Of a DNA stretch of 64,000 nt, positions 37,226 to 48,342 are shown in pieces. The notes below the pieces were generated by a model. The model ran no database searches. It was not told where the DNA came from and saw nothing but the letters and a program-made list of their open reading frames with translations. How positions within the stretch are numbered: the stretch's first letter is position 1; each line of letters starts with the position of its first letter. Origin of the DNA: Nymphaea colorata (Eukaryota; Streptophyta; Magnoliopsida; Nymphaeales; Nymphaeaceae); NCBI RefSeq assembly GCF_008831285.2, contig NC_045143.1:13913151-13977150 (forward strand). Reading direction: 5' to 3'. The translations under genes and the position numbers were made by a program.

Positions 37226-38889
37226 CTCCCAACAAAAAAGAGGCAAGTCAACCAGGTGACTTTGGAGATAATGTTGACATTGGTAAATGTGGTGAAAAAA
37301 TCTCAGCAGCTCATGTTAGCATATGTAGCATTGACCATCATGGAAATATTGCAACCTTACCTAAAATAAAAGGGAGAATGGAGCTATTGCTCCATTATAT
37401 AACAAAGAAGCTTTTCACCATGATTTGATATAGTTGAAAAGACGTTCTCATGCATGTAGGTGGTTCAATCCATAGAATCAAGTAAATTTGTGTATATTCT
37501 CTTTTTGAGCACTGGTTTTCATGCATCCATTGCATTCTATCAAGTTCATCCTTTGCAATCCATCTTCACCGTGTACTTTGCCTTCTTCCTCAAAGGATAG
37601 GATGGATCTAAAAGATGGCACAAAACACCCAAATTTCTCCATATCTTGATCATGATTGTGTTTCCACCATTAGGTTTCTTTGCTTGTGAGGGATGCGAGG
37701 CAAGGGATAGTTTTTGTAGTTCTTTTTTTCAATTTCTATGGTTTTTCTTATTCAATTCACTTTTTTTCTTACTAACTTTCCTTGATGATCTCATATCACC
37801 TTGGATCTCAAATTAGAAATGAACAAATGCCCCCAGAAGAATTGGACATCCATGGTCTTTTGACTGAGTTCATGTTGCTAACCATGGATTTGTGTTGTGC
37901 CAATGCCGCAACTGCACCTGCACCTAGAGTCGTCGTGATTCCCATGCAATGATTATTTTAGTAGGTCCATAAGTCTTAGTAGAGTGTTAAAGCCCTACAA
38001 CTCCTAAGAGTTAGTTGTGGTCATTGTGGGATTCTAAACTTTCTATGCATGACAATAGTTTATGATAGATTCACCTGAAAGCTATATATTGAGCTATGAA
38101 TTTCATTGATAGGAATTGTATCATGCTTGTTGGAATCATCTTCTATGCTTTAGAAATTCATAATTTTCAAAATGACAAACTTAGTTTCTTTAATCGCCTA
38201 CTGTTAATAAATAGGGATGCAGTTGAGCTTGAGGGAGCTTGGACTGCTAGTCCATGAGTCAGACAATGAGCTGAGATGAACTTCCTCAACCTAAATGAGC
38301 TGACAATGTTTAAGCAACTACTTGCCAACATTGCTTTTGAGCATTCAACTTCATATTTAAGAGCAATGAGCTGACAATCATAAATGAGTTTTGTCACCTT
38401 ATGATATATTAAACACCCAGCTTAACCCCATCATTGTAAGAAATGGGGTGTTCAGTGATAGTGCGCGCTAAATAATCAAATTATAATCAATCTAACATCT
38501 TCACCTAATACAATCCTTAGTGCTCGACAAACTACTTGAATGTCACTTTAACTGCGGTAAATCAACATTTATTCTAGGTAAATCATAAAAATAATGCTGA
38601 AAACGTTTGAGTTACTAAAGTTTAGATATCAATCTAACTTCTATATTTTCAAATGTTATTTTAAAAAATCAATTAAAAAATAAATGTTAAGTTGAATGCT
38701 CAAAAGCAATGAGACAAACTTCCTCAACCAGTAATCAAGAAACAAGAAGAAGATGGCCCTAACAGATCCTATCACTGATTGATGTCTCCCTCTTCAGCTT
38801 GTTCATGTCTTCCCTTCCAAGTTTTGGTTTCTAACTGATCCAATCACTACTTGATGCCTCCTCTTTGTTCCTAACCTAAAAGCCAATAG
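37226..38889. other. Unassigned DNA
   Basis: No gene, RNA or element end recognised. Two similar phrases (CTAACAGATCCTATCACTGA near 38757 and CTAACTGATCCAATCACTAC near 38832) suggest a diverged local duplication. Confidence 0.4.
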
Positions 38890-40150
38890 GTAGGGTTCTG
38901 ACTAAGAAAGAGTTTGGAAAAGCTTGAGGAACAAAAAGGTATAGCTGGTTGTAGACCACATTCCACAAGGGAAGGATGATGTGGACGTAAGTCTTCAGGT
39001 AATCACAGTAATTAAACTGCTTAATAAAATAACTAAATCGGACGATTCTTTCCTTATGGGCATTGCTCAAGCAGTCCTTTCTTTCTAAGAAAGAACTATT
39101 CTAAGTAACAAGTTGACATTGCAGAACATAGACGTGACAGGTTTTACTTTGTTTGGCATGAAAAGATTGGCCTTAAGGGGGACCTTTAAAGGAAAAGGGC
39201 CTTTAGAAAAGGTGGGTGTTTGAAAAAGAAGAGAATGGAAATCACTTTTCATTAAAAAGAACTTATGAATGAAGATAACTTGATTGTTTTTCCTCTCGAG
39301 GGGGACCCTGATTTCGGCCACCCTTCATTTATCTCCTTCCCTGGTTTTTGTTCAATCCAATTCCTCTGTCTATTTATTGAGGAATAGTTGCAGGCATACC
39401 ATTCACCACTCCTTGAGTCGCGAGGTAGCAAGCACTATCACTTTGAGACAAATCGATCTACAGAAACAACGAGAAGAAGACCTAGGACGGAATTCGCAAG
39501 GAAGGAAGGACTAACCCCCAACTACCTTGCGAGTTAAGGAATGGTGAATGGTATGCTTGCTACTATTCCTCAATAAATAGACAGAGGAATTGGATTGAAC
39601 AAAAACCAGGGGAAGGAGATAAATGAAGGGGGACCAAAAAGTGATTCTCAGTCTCTTCTTTTTAAAAAACAATCAAGTTATTTTCATTCATAAGTTCTTT
39701 TTAATGAAAAGTGATTCCCATTCTCTTCTTTTTCAAACACCCACCTTTTCTAAAGGCCCTTTTCCTTTAAAGGTCCCCCTTAAGGCCAATCTTTTCAGGC
39801 CAAACAAAGTAAAACCTGTCACGTCTATGTTCTGCAATGTCAACGTAAGGCCAATATTTTCATGCCAAACAAAGTAAAACCTGTCACGTCTATGTTCTGC
39901 AATGTCAATTATGTTCTGCAATGTCAATGTGTTACTTAGAATAGTTCTTTCTTAGAAAGAAAGGGCTGCCTGAGCACTGCCCATAAGGAAAGAATCGTCC
40001 AATTTAGTTACATTATTAACCGGTTTAATTACTGTGATTACCTGAAGACTTATGTCCACATCATCCTTCCCTTGTGGAATGTGGACTACAACCAGCTCTA
40101 CTTTTTTGTTCCTCAAGCTTTTCCAAACTCTCTCTTAGTCAGAGCCCTAC
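38890..40150. mobile_element. Long foldback (inverted-repeat) element
   Basis: The left arm (38890-39428) starts GTAGGGTTCTGACTAAGA. It matches the reverse complement of the right arm (39522-40150), which ends TCTTAGTCAGAGCCCTAC. Arms are about 540 and 630 bp around a ~93-bp centre. The right arm is longer mainly because a ~60-bp piece (AAGTAAAACCTGTCACGTC...) is duplicated at about 39790-39925. Differences between arms are scattered and few. Open frames in either arm are non-coding shadows. No clear TSD flanks it, so the class (foldback transposon or inverted duplication) is undecided. Confidence 0.85.
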
Positions 40151-40351
40151 TGTCCGTTAATTTGATCTAACGTCAACTGTAGCCATTCTAAGAAATTAAA
40201 AAGGTGCAAAACGGGCTTTTATCAATTTTTAACAAAACAAACTAATATTAAGGCAGTTACTTACTATAACTTACTATGAGACGGTTGATAATTGAAAAAT
40301 CATGAAATTATCATTAGAATTCTCAAGACTTTTGCTGGAATTTTCAAACGA

Positions 40352-40388
40352 CATATATATATATATATGTATATGTATATGTATATGG
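40352..40388. repeat. AT/GT microsatellite
   Basis: ATATAT runs into TATATG repeats, close to the degraded 3' end of the minus-strand aquaporin pseudogene. Confidence 0.85.
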
Positions 40389-40444
40389 CTCTCCACCAGC
40401 ACAAAACATATTTTTGAATGGTGTTACTGTTCCTACGGTTATAT

Positions 40445-41002
40445 CCTCTTTGTTCCTCTACCACCTTCTGTCTCATACAGGCTCTTCTTCTAGCCCTTGA
40501 TGACGCGTTTGCCGCTTATAGCCCCAAGCCACTACATCACCATGTAGAAGATGGCCCTCTCCAGCAACAGCCCAAAGGTCACCGTAGGGCTTATGTTCCC
40601 ACCTGTTCAACACCACCATTAAAGATAGGGAGAGGGGTATGGAGAGAGAGAAGAAAGAGAGAGAGAGAGGGGGGGTTGCTATACCAGAAATGCCGGCGAT
40701 GCAGTTGACAAGGACGAAGATCATGCCACCCAAGGACCAACTGATGCTCTGGATATCGGCGGTGCCAAACAGACTAAGGGATCTTTTAACCCCCATGACG
40801 GCGAGGATGGTTATGCAGAGGAAGAGGAAGGTGACATCCCAGCCTTTTAGAAGGACCACAACTTGAGCTGCCCGGCCTCAAAAAGGGGCACCGGTGGTGG
40901 CTTCTTGTAGTCCTTTTTCTAGCTTTGCACCGCTGTTTCGATTGGTTGCCCCTCCAAGAAGTTGCTTGTACTGAACCTAACATCTTCTTCCTTCCCCTCC
41001 AT
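40445..41002 (-). pseudogene. PIP1-like aquaporin pseudogene, copy 1
   Basis: On the minus strand an ATG at 41002 opens MEGKEEDVRFSTSNFLEGQP, the N-terminal pattern of plant plasma-membrane aquaporins (PIP1). [15 protein letters not shown] follows, then in another frame [18 protein letters not shown] and [17 protein letters not shown] (transmembrane helices 1-2). A short intron (GTATAGCAAC...TTGAACAG, about 40657-40591) interrupts at ISG|G. The next exon reads [13 protein letters not shown], where the NPA water-pore motif has become SPT, and continues to KSLYETEGG. Defects: a stop after AVQS, a stop after LWSF, a small deletion that shifts the frame, and a later stop. It ends before the second NPA. 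A dead gene copy, not processed, since the intron remains. Confidence 0.85.
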
Positions 41003-41111
41003 TTTCGATCATCATTCATCACAGGCTCTCTCCCTCTTATCTCTTTATCTATCTCTCCTCTCTTATTCTTCAATGTGCTGCTTTCCTTGTTGGCGATGGT
41101 GCACATGGCCG

Positions 41112-41120
41112 CCATTTATA
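41112..41120 (-). promoter_or_regulatory. TATA box of aquaporin pseudogene copy 1
   Basis: CTATAAATGG on the minus strand lies about 110 bases upstream of the ATG at 41002, with a purine-rich leader between. This is a normal plant promoter layout, so the copy carries its own promoter and was duplicated as DNA. Confidence 0.55.
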
Positions 41121-41555
41121 GGATCAGGCCACTGAACTCTCCCGAAGTGTCCCCATCCACTGAAAATTTAACTCATGATTGTTTTTGTCCACCTGATGAC
41201 CGCTTTTATGTTGACTAAATTCTCTTAATTTCCTCACACGGTAAATTTGTCTTTTCATCTCGAGTTGGCAGGGCCAGTTAAAAAAGCAGCAAAAGGAAGA
41301 CATATTCTTTCATGTTTTCTCGTATTTTATTTAATACCTGTAAGAACCAGAAAACATTGCTGCTCTTGTTCAAAAAGACAAAAAGATACTAATACTTTAA
41401 ATTCAAACAAATATGCAAAGCAATATTGCCCATATTATTATTTTTTTCTTTTACAGGGATATTATCCATATCAACCAATTCTTCTCCAATAGTAAACCTT
41501 ATTCAGCCTGTGAATTCATGTTCTCTCCATCTCCAAGAAATAATCTAAGGAACTT

Positions 41556-41892
41556 GTTGGCACTTAATCTAAGGCAGCCGATCGAAACGGCGGTGCAAAG
41601 CAAGGACTACAAGGACCTGGTGCTGGCACTCGTATTCGAGGCTGGCAAGCTCAAGTCACGGTTGCAGGGCAAAGATCTCGGAGTTCATGGCCACCTTCCT
41701 CTTCCCCTACATCACCATCTTCACAATCATGCATGGGAGTCAAAACGTCTCCTAGTTTGTGCGGCATCCAGGGCATCACTTGGGCCTCAGTGGTATGACC
41801 TTCGCCCTGGTCTACTGCACCACCGGCATTTTTTGTATAGCACTCTCTCTCTCTCTCTCTCTAATGGTCGCAGTGAACAGGTGGGCACATAA
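41556..41892 (+). pseudogene. PIP1-like aquaporin pseudogene, copy 2, 5' part
   Basis: The plus strand reads RQPIETAVQSKDYKD, then in shifted frames EFMATFLFPYITIFTIM and GMTFALVYCTTGI, the same aquaporin segments as copy 1. The N-terminus is degraded. A short intron (GTATAGCACTCTCT...GTGAACAG, about 41834-41879) sits at the same place as in copy 1 and is CT-rich. The exon resumes GTGGGCACATAA and is cut there by element 3, whose target duplication CATAA (41888-41892) is aquaporin sequence. The gene continues at 58396. Confidence 0.85.
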
Positions 41893-41938
41893 TGTTAAGA
41901 AAATCCCTGCAGATAATGTCGAGAAAGATAATAGCTAA
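41893..41938 (+). repeat. Element 3 left LTR, first piece
   Basis: TGTTAAGAAAATCCCTGC... matches the start of the right LTR at 58140. It ends with GCTAA (41934-41938), the target duplicated by element 2. Confidence 0.9.
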
Positions 41939-42302
41939 TGTTGGGCAGTGGCGTTGAGCCCGATCCCTTTCCCTCTATAACTGCAAAGGAGATTCTGCAG
42001 TTATGGAATTAAAACAGGAAGTAAATCAAATATTAAAGTTTCCGTTTTAATTCTTACCATAAGTCTTCATGCCATAACCGTAGCTGGGATTTGGGGAAAT
42101 CCTGAGAGGCGATCTATAAAGCCCAGCCTCTATTCATCTAACTAAAAGGTTGAGAAATCAACTGCGCCTCTCAGAAGCAAACCCCCAAAATCAATTTCTC
42201 TCTTGTTTCTTTCTTCCTCTCTTGCTCACAGGTCTTGCATTTGACACGCTGCTGGTGGTGGACCTACTTCACAGACGTCGTTCCGCTGCTTAAGATTCAA
42301 CA
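41939..42302 (+). repeat. Element 2 left LTR
   Basis: A 364-bp LTR with a TATA box (TATAAA at 42115-42120). Confidence 0.95.
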
Positions 42303-44427
42303 TTGGTATCAGAGACATACTTGTCAAATTCCAGTAAGTGAAATTCGATCTTGATCTTTGTGGTGCCTGTGAAGATCATATTAACTGTGTGAGCATGCTA
42401 GTCGCCTGTGTATCATGCTGTTTTAAACACTAGCTTCTGAAAATATATGCATGCTAGGCTATATTGATTTGAAGCATGAGAGCAAGACAGCTCTTCGACT
42501 TCAAAATCTAGTAAAATCTAGTAAGTACGTTCGGGCTTTGTTGGTACCTGTGAAGCATACAAAGACACTTCCTATGTAGGCATGAATATCATCTGTCTAT
42601 CATTCTTTTGATCATGGCTAATAAGTAGGAAGCATACTAGATGATAATATTGATCAAATTAGACATTCATGAAGCATGCTCAAGTTAGAAAGTTTACATA
42701 GAGTTATGTTACCTCGTTAGAAAGTTTACATAGAGTTATGTTACCTCTGCTCTATTGCTGTTTTCTTATACCCCTGTGTCCCAAGGGGACAGAGTAAGAG
42801 CCTAAGCATGTACGACGTTAAGATTTTTATTTTAAACAGTCTTTCAAAACTGTTTTGACTCTCAACAAGGGTCTGGCCAGGAACTCGCACAGGAGCAATT
42901 TTTTTTGGGGAAAGCCCTGAGAACGAGAATAAGAAAAGATGGGATTACCTTCGTGTTGTCCTCTGCGTTTTTTAAAGCCTGTGACAAATATCCTTTAAAC
43001 CGACTCTCTGGTTCCCTCTGTCGCCGCGACAAAGCAAGATCAAAGGGGCAAACTGTTGCCCATGCGGGGAGGGAGAGATCGTCCTCTTCCCGTGAGCACC
43101 AACGTGAGGTTTCCTCTCCACCAACCGATCGACGCTGTTAGCTACAGACGCTGTCAACAAGAAAAAAAGGGAACGGCAGGTCGTTTTTCTTTTCTTCTTC
43201 GACCTTTCCTGTTGACCAAGAACGCCTGAGAGCGTGGGTCGGCCAGAGAGCGCCTGAGGGTGTGGGTTGGCCAGAGGCAGCGCCTAAATGAGTTGGTCGG
43301 CCGGAGACAGCGCCTGAATGAGTTGGTCGGCCGGAGGCGCACCTGAGATTATCAGTCAAAACGGAGACAGGGAGGTGCGGCGGGCAGAACCCTAGCAAAG
43401 GGTTCTCTCGAGAGGAGAGAGAGTGTCGAGTGAAGAAATGAGGAAAATTAGGTTCTGAGGGGTATTTATAGCATTTTTTAAAAAATTCCAAAAATAGTCC
43501 ACTACTTGTGTATTATTTTTAAAAGGGCTGTTATTTTTACTAAAATTAAAGCCGCAACTTTTTTGCTGAAAAGTTTTTCAAAAAGAGGCTTGCGAAAGTT
43601 AATTTCAGTAAAAACCAGGAATTTAATACGAAATTGCGTGGTGGTACCCTCCAAGTTCTCATAAATTGCTGAAAGAGGGTTACAGTAAATTGTTTTGCAA
43701 TTTTGGCAGAAAATAGAGATTTTTATGTACAATTACGTACTGGTACCCTTAAGCTTTAAAAAAAAAAATGCAGAAAAAGAGTTCTAAAAATAATTTTGAA
43801 GTATGAGAAGGGAACTGATGGTATAAAAAAATTTTAGTATGGGTTTTCTAGTGATACTTAAGAACGGTATTGGAGATCATTGATATATTATTCTTCTTAT
43901 TGATTTCTCATGTATTAATGTTCTCTACTTGTCATGGAATTAATTCCAAAATGACTACAAGAGTGGGATCCTCGTGCAAAAAGCTGAAAATGGTCAGCAT
44001 ATATGCTTATGGATTTTTGTTATTTTGTGTATGCATGACCCAATGGCGTTATAAACATTGTGTCGTATTTGGATATGGATATTATGTTGAAACATGTTCA
44101 TATTGGATCCACTTTATTTGTTTAAAAAAAAAAAACATATCAAATAAAGTGTTGATGTTATTGTGTGTGGAACCACATTGGTAAGATTTGAATTTAAATA
44201 ATCTTTTGGATTTTTGCTTTGGATATAATTGTTGCTTAAGATAAAAACAAGTACTGCTATCAAAACTCGGAAGCAAAAGGGTTTTGAATATAAATTTGGA
44301 AATAAAAGAAGAAATTCACATTGTGTTGCTTCTTGATATACCTTAGACTTCTACATGGTATTTTCATTGTTTGTTTCATGTTTATTGTATAATTGTACTT
44401 TGCTTGCCATTACAAATTAATTCAGAA
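42303..44427 (+). other. Element 2 long leader with minisatellites
   Basis: About 2.1 kb lies between primer site and gag. It includes a two-copy 32-bp tandem repeat (GTTAGAAAGTTTACATAGAG, about 42684-42748) and a minisatellite of about 30-bp units (GAGTTGGTCGGCCGGAG) at about 43230-43340. At 43461-43471 there is a minus-strand TATA box. A decoy gag start at 43951 (MTTRVGSS) is similar to the real one at 44428 (MTSRVGAS) and opens only a short frame to 44184. Confidence 0.75.
43461..43471 (-). promoter_or_regulatory. Possible antisense TATA box in element 2 leader
   Basis: CTATAAATACC on the minus strand is followed by a pyrimidine-rich, leader-like stretch and CTAGGGTTCTGCC. This looks like a plant core promoter pointing back toward the left LTR. 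It could be a captured host promoter or chance; there is no transcript evidence here. Confidence 0.35.
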
Positions 44428-46663
44428 ATGACATCAAGAGTGGGAGCCTCTGAATTAGCTAAGACTGAAAAACTAAATGGGACAAATTTTCATACATGGA
44501 AGCGGAGGATCATGTTGACGTTAACTCTAAAAAGACTGATTTATGTGATCAACAAGCCCTTTTCCACTTTAGGAGACAAACCTACTGATGGAGAAAAGAA
44601 GGAATATGAGGCTTTTGAGAATGATGACTTGATGACCAAAACCATCATCTTAACATTCATGGAAGATGACAGAGTGTTTGAAGACTGTCCAACTACAAAA
44701 GAAATGTTAGATAGCATCTCATCCAAATTCAATACCACTACTACTATGCATGTTCAACTATTGTTAGAACAGTATACCTCGTATAAAATGAAAGAGTCAG
44801 ATAAAGTTGTCGACCATGTGAACAAAATGTTGGTCATGACTAAGGACCTAGCATTAGTAGGAAATTTAATATCTGATAACATGCAAATATGCACCATTCT
44901 GAATAGTTTGCCACATTCATGGAATATGGTTGTCACAACTTTGAGCCTTCAGTTGGACACTTTGACTCTAGAGAAACTCCCTGTACAATTAGCTATTAAG
45001 CAAGAACGTTTGACCAAGAGAAATGATGCAGAACTTATGAATGTTCAAGAAAAACCAACAAATCTTGCGCCTATAAGGTCTAAAGACTTTAAAAAGAAAA
45101 CCAATGGCAAGTTCAAAGGAAATTTTGCAGGAACTCCAAGATCTCAAGGAACTGTAGTGAAATGCTACAGATGTGGGAAGCCTGGACACATCAAGAAGAA
45201 CTGCAGGGCAAAATTCTTGAACAAGAAGGACAACAAGATTCAGAACAACAAAAACAAAGGAAAAGATCATGAGGAATACAATGAAGAAGTCATTTGTGTT
45301 GTGTCAGAGTGTTTGTTTGCAAATGGAGATCTAACTGGTTGGTGGGTCGACTCGGGAGCTACACGTCACATTGCAAAAACAAAAGAAGGCATGATTCGTA
45401 TAGAAAACCTAAGTCCGGGAATGCAAAAGGTTTATATGGGTAACAACTCATACTGTGATGTAATGGGAGTTGGCACATATCGACTGAATATTGGGGGTAC
45501 AAGCGTCATTCTTACTGAAGTCTTGTATGTTCCTTCTATGCGGAGGAACTTAGTGTCAGTCCCTGCTTTGACTGAAAAAGGTTTTGAAGTTCGTTTTGTT
45601 CTAGGGAAAGTCACAGTGGGAAAACATGGGAGGACCATGTTTGATGGAAAATATGTTAAGGAACATGGTATGTTCAAACTCAATGATATGAATAAATTTT
45701 CTAGTTTTGCTTATATTGATTGTGCAATGAATGTGAGTACAAATCTATGGCATGAAAGATTAGGCCATGTAAGCATCAACAAGATGAAGATTCTAGCACA
45801 ACAAGGTATTATACCTGACATTAAAGCAAATGATTTTACAAAATGTGAGGTGTGCTTATATGGAAAGATGTCAAGAAAACCTTTTCCATCTGAAGTAATT
45901 CGGGCCACTGATCTATTGGAAATAATCCACACAGACATTTGTGGACCTTTTAGAGTCCAAACACATAGTGGAAAGTTATATTTTATAACTTTTATTGATG
46001 ACTTTTCAAGATTTGGATATATTTATCTTATTAGATATAAGTCAGAAGCACTTGAAAAATTCAAAGAATATAAATCTGAAGTCGAGAGACAACTTGGGAA
46101 AAACATCAAGGTTATAAGGTCTGATCGAGGAGGTGAATATACATCAAATGAATTCCTCGAACACTGCAAAGACCTTGGGATTAATAGGCAAAGAACAATG
46201 CCTAGGACACCGCAGCAAAATGGTGTCGCTGAGAGGTGTAACAGAACCCTCTTGAACATGGTGAGATCCATGTTGGCAGGTGCACAGTTACCCAAAGTTT
46301 TTTGGGGAGAGGCTGTGTTAACAGCCATGTATACTATAAATCGAGTGCCCTGCAAGGCAGTCCCAACCACTCCTTATGAGAGATGGACTGGTGTGAAACC
46401 AGACTTAAGACATCTCAAGAGATGGGGATCTGTAGTACATGTAAAAGTTTTAGATCCAAAAATGGATAAACTGGATAACAGATCAGTAAGATGTGTGTTT
46501 ATTGGATATCCAAAAGAATCCAAAAGCTACAGATTATATCACTCTACTATGGGTCTCATAGAAAGTAGAGATGTGGAGTTCCTTGAAGAACTAAATAACA
46601 ATGATAGTAATCCAGTGAAAGATCATAACGATCAACTAGAGGATCTGATTTATTCAGATGATC

Positions 46664-47075
46664 AGTTTGGCAAAGAACCGACTGGAGTATAGTTTGGTAA
46701 TGAACCAACTGTGGATCAGTTTGGCAATGAACCAACTGAGCAAGAATTGATTGGAGTATAGTTTGGTAATGAACCAACTGTGGATCAGTCTGGCAATGAA
46801 CCGACCGGAGATCAATCTGGCAATGAACCGACTGGAGATCAGTTTGGTAATGAACCAACTGAGCATAAAATTTCTTGAATACAGTCTGGTAATGAACCGA
46901 CTGGAGATCAGTTTGGTAATGAACCAACTGAGCATGAAATTTCTAGAATACAGTCTGGTAATGAACCGACTAGAGATCAGTTTGGTAATGAACCAACTGA
47001 GCATGAAATGTCTGGTGTACAGTCTGGTAATGAACCGACTGGGGAACAGTTAGGCAATGAACCAACTGATACAAA
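46664..47075 (+). repeat. Coding minisatellite: ~13 copies of Q-x-G-N-E-P-T
   Basis: Units of 24 or more bases encode QFGNEPT, QSGNEPT or QLGNEPT, joined by short spacers such as GD, VD and EHEIS. They lie exactly between integrase and reverse transcriptase. Base changes keep the peptide frame throughout. Three units or spacers carry stops (TAG 46690, TAG 46759, TGA 46876). Flanking text before the array (DHNDQLEDLIYSD) and after it (RKRHRAPPSNLSDY) is ordinary copia linker. Confidence 0.92.
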
Positions 47076-48093
47076 TAACTTATCAAATCAGACTCTGTTA
47101 GGTCGTAAAAGACATAGGGCTCCACCTTCGAATTTGAGTGATTATTATGTATATATTGCAGAGGAGCTATGCTGTTTAGCAGATATTGACGAAATGTCTG
47201 ACAATCTGACATATGACGATGCGATAAATTCGCATGAATCATCAGATTGGGTGAACGCTATGGATGAGGAAATTGAATCCATAGAAAAGAATAAAGTCTA
47301 GGAATTAGTAGATCTTCCTAATGACAGAAAACCCATTGGATGTAAATGGGTACTAAGGAAGAAGTATAAAGCTGACGGATCAGTCGAAAAATTCAAAGCC
47401 AGACTGGTAGCGAAAGGTTTTTCTCAAAAGGAATGAATTGATTATTCAGAGACCTATTCGCCGGTTGAAAAGTTTGCTTCAATCAGAATAATTTTGGCTA
47501 TTGCGGCATTCTATGACTTAGATATTTGTCAGATGGATGTAAAGACTGCTTTTCTGAATGGTGAGTTGAAAGAAACTATATATATGACTCAACCATCAGG
47601 ATATGTCATCAAGGAAAAAGAAGACACAGTGTACAAGTTGAATAAATCGTTGTATGGACTGAAACAGTCTCCTAGACAATGGTATTTTGCTTTTCACAAA
47701 GCAATTACAAAACTTGGGTTCGTTGCAAACCAACTGGATCACTGTGTGTATGTTTGGAAAAGTGGGAGCCTTTTCTGTATTCTATCATTATATGTTGATG
47801 ACATATTACTAACTGGAAATGATAACGACATGATTGTCAAAACGAAGACTTGGCTGAACAAAAACTTCGAAATGAAGGACTTGGGTGAAGCTTCATACAT
47901 ATTAGGAATAAAGATCACTCGAGATAGAGACTCAAGAATTCTAAGTTTGAGCCAAGAACGATATATTGATTATATCTTAAAGAAATTTTGAATGCAAGAT
48001 TGCAAACCAATCGGAACCCCTATAGCTAAAGAAGCAATTCTAAGCAGGAACGATTGTCTTGGAGAAGAACAACAGAAATTACATGTTCCTTAT

Positions 48094-48342
48094 TGAGAAG
48101 ACCTTGAGAATATCGTGAGAGAAAGAGAAAGAGAGGACACGAGCAGAAGCAAATACTATAAGCTCTTCTATATTATGTATTGATTGGAATACAGCAAATA
48201 TATAAAGTACATATGATGGGAGGTTACAACACAATATGGCAAGATATAAAATCTATCAGATCCACAATTATAGGGGATTGACGTTGCCAATTAGATCCAC
48301 AATTATAGGCTCGTCAATCATTATCCAAAACCTTCCTTAACA
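48094..48342 (-). repeat. Element 4 3' LTR
   Basis: A 249-bp LTR; in element orientation TGTTAAGGAAGG...GGTCTTCTCA. The Pol frame ends inside it at 48321. Confidence 0.95.

Noticed and set aside
39085-39927. Matching open frames in both directions (e.g. FLMKSDFHSLLFQTPT).
   Set aside because: They are mirror images created by the foldback arms, with no independent support.
43138-43491. A 117-codon minus-strand frame with repeated RPTHSGA-like units.
   Set aside because: Generated by the ~30-bp minisatellite in the element 2 leader; no known domain.
46556-47242. Long minus-strand frames repeating FITKLISSRF.
   Set aside because: Antisense shadows of the NEPT coding repeats, which explain the sequence in the copia frame.
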